Positions 57,775 to 64,000 of a DNA stretch of 64,000 bases are shown here, piece after piece; positions within the stretch are counted from its first letter, which is position 1, and each line of letters begins with the position of its first letter. The stretch is from positions 270,077 through 334,076 of the forward strand of contig NMRA01000191.1 of the NCBI GenBank assembly GCA_002633005.1. The letters are read 5' to 3'. Origin of the DNA: Phoronis australis. Taxonomy: Eukaryota > Phoronida > Phoronidae. Below the pieces are notes generated by a model. That model was not told where the DNA came from and searched no databases. It was given only the letters and a program-made list of their open reading frames with translations. The position numbers and the translations under genes are program-made.

Positions 57775-57967
57775 ATGCAGAAAAATACTTTATTTGCGTA
57801 TTTCAAGAAGGTCCCGAATCCTTCAAAGAGTAACAAGGAGCCATCTCCGACATCAAAAGTTCTTAAACCAACAAAATACGGGAACTGTTCTGACGTCGCA
57901 TCACAGGAGAGCGCAGCGAGCAAACCAAAACAAAATGGGACAGTTGCTCATCCAATGAAAGATGGGG
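57775..57967 (+). CDS. MSH6: MSH6 coding exon 1 (PIP-like motif)
   Basis: Sixty-four codons plus one base precede a GTATGT donor. It begins [20 protein letters not shown] and continues as a Ser/Lys/Pro-rich linker. The PIP consensus is Q-x-x-hydrophobic-x-x-aromatic-aromatic. Here the glutamine is one residue further out than in human MSH6, and the aromatic pair is YF. Confidence 0.92.
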
Positions 57968-60900
57968 GTATGTTTCTAAACCTTTTGCCAATATTGGCTA
58001 TGCACAGTGACCTAATCAACATCGATTATTTTAGAGTCACCAGAAAAGGGTCACTGAATCAGTTTTGAAACCTGAATTCAGGAAAAAAACTTTTATTCAT
58101 TAGAATTAGTCATCCGGCATGTTTTGGGGGTAGCCGAAGCCCAGGCAATTACATCGGATTCCGCAGGCATACAGGGCAGGGCGATATTTCCCCCACAAAA
58201 AGTTAGGAATTTCAAAATACAGGAAAAAAAAATAAATGAAACATGCATATATGCACATGGAGTTATAAACAACTGATACCATAAGTCTAGAGACGATTCA
58301 GTTCATAACTTGAGAAAATCGGTTTGCTCGAGTTTCTCTTACCCGGTGCCATTTTGAGGAAGTTACGTGAAATCACGCATGTTGACAAATAAAAAGTCCA
58401 AGGGACACAAATCTTACAAATTTCACCTGATACCTTCTCATGCTATTTTGCTATTGTCACACGCTTCGCTCAGTCTCGCGCAAGCCTTTGCCCGGCCCAA
58501 CTCACGTGACTCAGTTGACATATTTTGTGGTTATCGCGAGCTTGGTGAAAAAGTTAACGGCAACCAAAAAAGTGTGTGGTATAATTTACTGAAAAGCTTT
58601 TGGCGTATGAAGCTCCTATGACTCAACTCCAGTCTCTACTGGGCCAGCTAGAGACGGTGATCATTGTCTAAGGCATTACGTAGCCCCTCAGTTGGCTAGT
58701 TAGGGACGGCATTCAGGGTGATGTAATTGCCTAAGCTGTTCTATGCCAGTCAGCAGTGGCCCATTTTAATATTCTGTACCTTACTAGGGTTTCTGTGTGT
58801 TGGTAGATTTTGTGTAATTTACTGTTATTGGTGGCTAAACCATCGAGGCCATGTTTATTTGTTTATTTATTGTGATATTTAAAATTGAGGGTGACCTCTT
58901 CAGTGATAGCACTGCCTTCCAAGAGCGCCCTCAACATCAAAAACAGTAATATAATACAATGAAGTAATAAAACAACAATTAAATGTACGTGACAAAGATA
59001 CAATTAAAACAGGTTGAGAATTAAGACAATAAATCAATGACGAAGAATGGTGAAAATTCAACTAAGAGTGATGAAATAAATAAAGAGATGACTCTAAACA
59101 GTGAGAGTATTTATGAAATGAGAAAAAAATGACATGATTAAGACAGGTAGGGTATATGTTACTATGTGTACCTGTCTAGGGTAGATGGACACCTGTGGAG
59201 TAATTATACATCTCATTGCTCGACACTTAGCATAAAGTGAACTCACCAATTCCCAGGTCGCGAAATGGGAACTGAGGTTGCCAAAACGATGAAATCTCTT
59301 ATGTGGGTGCGAAAGCACCAACCCTTGATAACGAGGCATAGCTGTCAAGAGCAGGAAATGAAAAGAAGTGAAAAGCCAACAAACTCAGCAAATGTGTCAA
59401 ATGACTGATGGTGGTCTTGAGACTTGAGATCACCCAAATGTCTACTGATGGTCCGAGGATCGTGGATGTTTTTTTAAAGAAATGAGAAAATCAATCAAAT
59501 TTCATTTTTCTGCATTCTGTGTCCTGAATTGCTGAGATTTTATCTTAGCTTGCACTGGGACAACTTCACTAGGACACAGTTTTAGTAATCACGTGTGCTC
59601 AAATTTGAACACGGTAAACTTATCACCTAATTTTTTTATTTCTTTCCAGAGAGATTAATTTTGACAAGTCATTTCAGAACCCTCCTTCAAAGTCGGTGAC
59701 ATAGTTTGGTCCAAGCTGGAGGGTTACCCATGGTGGCCAAGTATTGTTTGCAATCATCCGACGAGAAAAACTCACATATCAGCGGGCAAGAAGTCTCAAG
59801 TGCATGTGCAGTTTTTTGATGACCCCCCATCAAGAGCCTGGATCAGTATCAAGTAGGTAACCTGTAGGTTTTTTTAGGTGGAAACCTGGTTGGATAGATT
59901 TAGTGTTTTTAATGTCACAGTGCTTTCCCTGATCAAAAATTTGAACAACCTTAACAGGACTAGAGTTCGCCATCTGCATCTCACCAGTGCAACCTCACAT
60001 TTTGTTTGGCGACATGGTAACAATACCATTTTTGGGTTGATTTTATGTATTCTGCACCACCTGTTGGCTAGTCTATTATTATTTGAATTATTGAGTGTGT
60101 TTTTGATGTCCACCTCTCTGTCTGCCAAATCGCTTGAAAGATCATTGTGAAAATTACCTAAATATATGTTTCCATGGAGACCGCAGCTGGGGTTGATTTT
60201 TGGATGAGTTTGACTATTAGCTTAGAACTTACTAAATAATTTCATCCAATTGGTGAATCAAATATCAGACAAATTTCATGAGACAATCAAGTATTTACAA
60301 TAAATTGAATGTTTTCGACCGTCAATTACTGCGATCATTCTCAGAATGATTAACTTGCTGTCACGTGATGAAGTTCCCACTTTGGGTCATGTAATACAAT
60401 GTCATAAGTGTAAGACGTAGTGTGGCCCAAGGCGGGAACTTAGTTACGTAACTGCAAGCTTATCATTCTGAGGATGACTAGTCACTGACGGTTAAAAACA
60501 TTCAATTTATTGTCAGTACTTGATTGCATTTCGTGAAAGTTGCCTCATATATTGGTCACAAGCTTTTGGACAAGATGTAGCAGCTTGTTTGAATACATGT
60601 AGTAAGAACAATGCTTCTGAAAGTGCTTGATTAGCTTGCCAGCTTTCTATTTGTTTTTGGACCTTCAAAAACACTACCCAATAAACTACTTAGAAGTCAT
60701 TGTCCGTAGTTAACCCTGGGCTTTTTGTAGGTTCAGATTTTAAAATTTATAGATGAACTCATGTCATGATTTAATTTGTGGTGTGGCTGAATTTGTGGCA
60801 TGACTATTTGTGTGCATTCTTTATGGGTAGATATGTGACTACACAAATAAAACGGCTTGCTTTTTGACAGATATGCAAAACCATTCACTGGATCTGAATC

Positions 60901-63900
60901 CCGTGATTACCAGCGAGGTGGAACGTTTTACAGCGCTGACCCTGATTGTTACAAAGGAGTACAAGAGGCTGACAAGGCGCTGGCATTGCCCTTAAATGAG
61001 CGGCTTGACCTGGTTGTTGAATTACAACCCTCGTCCGAGGAAGATGATGAAAATAACAATGAGGAGGTTATGGACATTGACGATATCAACTTTGATGGTT
61101 GGTTTTTGCATTTCGTTGAAAGAACAACTATTGCAATATTTGTATTTTAACTGATTTCAATAACATAACAATATCAGCTTATGTTTGTGCATTCTGTTGA
61201 AAGAACAACAATTGCAGTATTTGTTTTTAATTGATATTGATAACATAACGGTATCAACTTTGATGGTTTGTTGTGCATTTCATTCAAAGAAAAACAATTA
61301 CAGTATTTGTCTTTTAACTGATGTCAATAATATAACGATATCAACCTTTAAGGCTCAAATGTCATATTTGCCTTCTGATGTCAAGGACATGATGTTTGGC
61401 CCTCTCAATCCTCGAAACTTATGGGGGAAGTTTAAGAACTCCTCACAGTGTTCACTAAATGACTGGCTTATAAGGTGCTAAAACCCTTGTGTCAATAGAT
61501 GTAACTTTTGATTTAGATTTAGTCCCATTTCTTCTTAGATTTGAAGTGGTGATTGGTCTTGGAGAAACTGTCAGTTTGTTATTACGTGCTTGAAACATTG
61601 TTAGTAATTTTATGAGCCCAGCATAGTCTACCAGTTCTTCTCGTGGCTAGAAATCTCTCAAACTCATTGTTGTCTTCGTTTAAAGTTCCATTTTTTGCCC
61701 ATCTCTGAAATTGCACTCAATTTGCTTTTACTTACGTTGTCCTTTCGTACATGTAAGCTTACATTCTCTTGTTGCAGATGACATTTTTGACGCTGAAGCC
61801 AGTGATGATGAAGTCAATAACAGCAAGGAAAACCATGGTGATGATGATGACTATGTCAAAGGAGACAAAGACAACAAGAAGAAAGAAAAGGTAAGGTTAT
61901 ACAATCTGCAGGCTGTCAGTTTATGACTTGCTGTTCTTGTGTTGATTTATAATGCCATTTAGTGTGTTCTGTGGATTTTACATTCAAGTTATGTGACTGT
62001 TACTTGCATGTAGTTGTATTGCTTTACTCGGTGGTAGTAAAGGGGAAATTTGTGTACGTTGGTTTTCATGTCCGTTCTGCCTGTGTAATTTAGTAGCTGC
62101 TTTAATGTGTAGTCTTTATGGTTATGGAAACCTATATTTTCTTGATTATTTGTTATTTACATCGGCATTTCTTTCATGAGTTAATTTTGCTCTTGTTGAT
62201 ATAATTGTGATATTTTTGTTTTCTGTTCTTGTTCTTGCAAGTTCATTAGGTTTTAAAAATGTATTTGCATGCTGCTGCTAACTGTGCTAAAAGCAGGATA
62301 TAAAGGACTATGGTATTTTAACATAATCTGCACTAAACAAAGGGCAGTTGTATTCACTGACAACTTGTAAATATGGAAGTAAAAAATTCTGCAAAAAGGT
62401 GACCTAGTGGGCTCACATAGCCCGCATCATGCAATGTTATTCCCTAGAACCACGTCACAATACTTACTGGACACGGTTCAGTGATTTGCAGTCTATCATT
62501 TTCGCCACAAAACGCATTCTTATGAACTTTTGGCAATTTTCAACCTACTTCATATTCATTGTCACTGTGTGTTGTGTTTCTAACTAATTTGGCCAAGCAA
62601 TCACAGAGATAAGGATTTAGCCTGCAGTTTCCACTTTAAGCACCACTATATTTGGCCCTTGTCGCACCCCCTTGACATAATTCTAGATCTAGTTCTGATT
62701 CAGTTACTTTGTTTTTGGTGAGAACTCACACCATGAAATTCTTGAAATATTGCTTTCATTTGTCTTCTGATTGACCATGTGAAGGTGCATGTATAGTTCT
62801 CATGTTCTGGAAAAAATGATAGAATGTAAATATTCTGATATAGTCATGGTCTGGAATATGTTTTATGCTCCACCACTGCAACTCACAAAACCTAGCACAT
62901 ATATTTTGTCCATGGCTATGAGAGAACAGGCTCTGCCAAGTTTTCTATTGCATTTGGCTAACACTGTGTCTGTCTTTGGGAATATTTGGTTGTTACTTTG
63001 CTGTGTTTAAGCCATTATTTTGTTTTAAAGGTAAATATCAGTAAGGAAAATCATGATGATGAAGAAGAAGACTGTGTCAAGCAAGAAAAAGACAGCAAGA
63101 AGAAAGACAAAGTAAGCATGTATTTATTCGTTATGGGCTTTATGAATAGAGACATCATTGTGTTTCAGTTGGGACTTGTTTTGGCGGAACCAACCACCAT
63201 TTTCAATCTTATTGAAATAATCTTATTATAGAATGTGAACTCTATAACACTGATTAGTGCCATCTCAGATGCGACTTGTCTTACGTGGTTGGACGGACGT
63301 GAGATGAGCCATATCTATGTTTTCAGCAGAGTCAACCTGGGACAGCAACACCTTTCAATTTAGATTTGAGCTCACGTCGTCGTAAAACAGAAAATTGAAA
63401 ATAGTCAATTCTTGCTGCGTTGGTGATGGACACCGCGCTGTCATTCAGCTGCACCGTTGAGCAAACCTACATCGCGCAAACCTGCTGCCATATTTATGTG
63501 TTAATCCTAGATCTGATCAAGTCTAAAGTTAAACCAGGTCTTAATACAGGTCTGAGACCTCGTTGGTGAAATAAAAACTGACTTAGACCAGGTCTAAGCA
63601 GGAGTCAAACCAAGCTTTACAAGACCACTGGTCTAAAAGTTAAACCATCTTTATGAAATGCATGTTTTCTTCAAACCTAGTCTAGCTTAAGTCAGAAACT
63701 TTAAACCACCTTTATGAAATTGACTGTCAATGTTTGCCTCGTTCATTTCTAGCAGACTCCCAACAAGTCCAAAACACCCAAAAGAACCCGAGCCCAGCGT
63801 GGTAGTAAAAGCAAACGGCAGAGAATCATCAAAGAGTCAGGTGATGAAGACTCAGAAGATGAGTTTAAGCCAGAGTCTGGTGAAGACAGCAGTGAAGATG

Positions 63901-63974
63901 ATACTAGTAGTGGCGTGGACGAGAATGAGGCTTCAGAGTCTGGCGAAGAATCGGAAGAGGCTTCTCCAGTCAAG
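57775..63974 (+). CDS. MSH6: MSH6 mismatch-repair protein, N-terminal region (six exons)
   Basis: MSH6 pairs with MSH2 to form MutS-alpha, which recognises base-base mismatches and small loops in nuclear DNA. Six exons join in frame to give the first 337 residues: 57775-57967, 59678-59852, 60871-61097, 61778-61890, 63031-63111 and 63753-63974. Residues 2-10, QKNTLFAYF, form a PCNA-binding (PIP-box) motif like the N-terminus of human MSH6. The PWWP domain spans about 68-145, with [36 protein letters not shown] and GGTFYSA. The following linker is acidic and lysine-rich, ending [20 protein letters not shown] and SPVK. The mismatch-binding and ATPase domains lie right of the window. The start is ATG 57775; an in-frame GTG three codons earlier is not a normal eukaryotic start. 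Exon 5 looks like a partial duplicate of exon 4. Confidence 0.95.
57968..59677 (+). other. MSH6: MSH6 intron 1
   Basis: A 1.7-kb intron. It has a family-1 repeat core at about 59490-59560 (TGTGTCCTGAATTGCTGAGA). No gene seen; frames at 58367-58621 and 59094-59348 have no domain character. Confidence 0.85.
59490..59560 (+). repeat. Dispersed repeat family 1, MSH6 intron copy
   Basis: ATGAGAAAATCAATCAAATT, then TGTGTCCTGAATTGCTGAGA and TTTTATC. It matches, in reverse orientation, the longer copy at 39962-40040. Confidence 0.6.
59678..59852 (+). CDS. MSH6: MSH6 coding exon 2 (PWWP domain core)
   Basis: The acceptor ATTTCAG and donor GTAGGT bound it. It reads [20 protein letters not shown], then [20 protein letters not shown] and [22 protein letters not shown] is at residues 82-85. 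An earlier CCAG at 59649 would read into a stop, so the acceptor at 59677 is preferred. In animal MSH6 this domain reads H3K36 methylation. Confidence 0.95.
59853..60870 (+). other. MSH6: MSH6 intron 2, with foldback element
   Basis: A 1.0-kb intron dominated by the inverted repeat at about 60252-60562. Frames at 59874-60150 are incidental. Confidence 0.9.
60252..60562. mobile_element. Foldback element with arms of about 140 bp
   Basis: The left arm contains CAATCAAGTATTTACAATAA, ATTGAATGTTTTCGACCGTC and TCTCAGAATGATTAACTTGC. The right arm, inverted, contains CAATCAAGTACTGACAATAA, ATTGAATGTTTTTAACCGTC and CCTCAGAATGATAAGCTTGC. The arms meet around a loop of about 30 bp near 60390-60418. It would form a long RNA hairpin in the MSH6 pre-mRNA. 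It is probably a MITE-type insertion; no target duplication was confirmed. Confidence 0.85.
60871..61097 (+). CDS. MSH6: MSH6 coding exon 3 (end of PWWP domain)
   Basis: It reads [20 protein letters not shown], then [30 protein letters not shown] and an acidic tail ending DIDDINFD. This matches the MSH6-specific GGHFYSA...ADEAL...RLELAV pattern. The donor GTTGGT is weak, and it lies in the first unit of a local tandem repeat. Confidence 0.92.
61083..61345 (+). repeat. Tandem repeat of about 80-88 bp across the MSH6 exon 3 donor
   Basis: ATATCAAC/AG starts recur at 61083, 61171, 61251 and 61338 (last unit partial). Each full unit contains a GCATTTCGTTGAAAGAACAA-like block, ATTGCAATATTTG-like sequence and TCAATAACATAAC. 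The first unit includes the last 15 coding bases of exon 3 and its splice donor. Confidence 0.9.
61098..61777 (+). other. MSH6: MSH6 intron 3
   Basis: A 680-bp intron whose first 240 bp are the tandem repeat. Nothing else recognised. Confidence 0.88.
61778..61890 (+). CDS. MSH6: MSH6 coding exon 4 (acidic/lysine-rich linker)
   Basis: The acceptor TTGCAG and donor GTAAGG bound 37 complete codons. They read [20 protein letters not shown], then [17 protein letters not shown]. The frame joins exons 3 and 5. The sequence is disordered in character and not diagnostic by itself. Confidence 0.85.
61891..63030 (+). other. MSH6: MSH6 intron 4
   Basis: A 1.14-kb intron between the two homologous exons. 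It holds the family-3 repeat copy at 62312-62640. No other gene seen. Confidence 0.85.
62312..62640 (+). repeat. Dispersed repeat family 3, copy C
   Basis: Full-length relative of 44852-45180, here inside MSH6 intron 4. It has the same order of blocks, from TATTTTAACATAATCTGCAC to AAGCAATCACAGAGATAAGG, with moderate divergence. Confidence 0.8.
63031..63111 (+). CDS. MSH6: MSH6 coding exon 5 (duplicate of exon 4 3' part)
   Basis: Twenty-seven codons read [20 protein letters not shown] and DSKKKDK, between TTTTAAAG and GTAAGC. It aligns over its whole length with the last 26 codons of exon 4 ([20 protein letters not shown] and NKKKEK). It is phase 0 on both sides, so skipping it would keep the frame. 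Confidence 0.82.
63112..63752 (+). other. MSH6: MSH6 intron 5
   Basis: A 641-bp intron. Its second half is the MITE-like repeat at 63505-63722. Confidence 0.85.
63505..63722. mobile_element. Degenerate MITE-like repeat with GACCAGGTCTAA motifs
   Basis: Near-palindromic AGACCAGGTCT units recur (AACCAGGTCTTAA, AGACCAGGTCTAAG, ACCACTGGTCTAA). CACCTTTATGAAAT and CATCTTTATGAAAT occur twice near the right end. The pattern resembles the degenerate MITE termini common in marine invertebrate genomes. The left boundary is unclear. Confidence 0.45.
63753..63974 (+). CDS. MSH6: MSH6 coding exon 6 (linker with FKP and SPVK motifs)
   Basis: Seventy-four codons begin [20 protein letters not shown], then [20 protein letters not shown], and end EASPVK before GTGAGA. 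The order of basic patch, [15 protein letters not shown] and SPVK follows vertebrate MSH6. The acceptor is a TAGCAG tandem, so the first glutamine may be optional. Confidence 0.92.
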
Positions 63975-64000
63975 GTGAGATCTTGTAAATTGTGATTAAC

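Noticed and set aside
1-64000. CRISPR arrays, operons, bacterial-type systems
   Set aside because: No regularly spaced repeat array or bacterial gene organisation is present; the spliced animal genes rule out a prokaryotic source.

Overview
This window looks like genomic DNA from an invertebrate animal. The coding sequence is split by GT/AG introns, the introns run from 0.3 to about 35 kb, base composition is AT-rich, and short transposon-like repeats are frequent. The genes do not fix the species. High heterozygosity and the repeat types would suit a marine invertebrate deuterostome (amphioxus, hemichordate or echinoderm type), but a mollusc or another marine animal is possible. There are N placeholders at 33569-33570, 49174 and 55412, so this is a draft assembly.

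Layout: (1) 3383-51623, minus strand, holds the first seven coding exons of a KIF13-family kinesin-3 motor. They run from the start codon through the P-loop to switch I, and the gene continues beyond the left edge. Intron 1 is about 8.6 kb and intron 2 about 35.4 kb, so most of the window is kinesin intron. (2) At 1846-2052, on the opposite strand and left of the last visible kinesin exon, an open frame could encode a 68-residue single-pass membrane protein, followed by a polyadenylation signal. It would be nested in the kinesin gene. (3) 51624-57774 is the divergent intergenic region. It has NRF1-like and YY1-like motifs next to the kinesin start and an E2F-type site about 300 bp before the next gene. 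(4) 57775-63974, plus strand, holds the first six coding exons of MSH6, the mismatch-repair subunit: the N-terminal PIP-like motif, the PWWP domain and an acidic/basic linker. The MutS core lies beyond the right edge.

The kinesin introns carry several families of non-autonomous elements. One 1.8-kb element has near-perfect terminal inverted repeats and direct subterminal arrays, with decayed relatives at three other sites. There are also four smaller MITE-like elements, a tRNA-derived SINE head, and at least three dispersed short repeat families. MSH6 introns carry a 310-bp foldback and further copies of these families.

Two head-to-tail duplications (47051-48986 / 49175-51326 and 54027-55411 / 55413-56799) each have an N at the junction. 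They are best read as unmerged haplotype contigs. The first pair shows a MITE present in one copy and absent from the other. In MSH6, exon 5 is a partial duplicate of exon 4, and the 3' end of exon 3 lies in a tandem repeat of about 80-88 bp.

The two genes are functionally unrelated (vesicle transport and DNA repair). Nothing suggests co-regulation beyond their divergent orientation. All similarity statements rest on reading translated sequence against known family motifs; no search was run.
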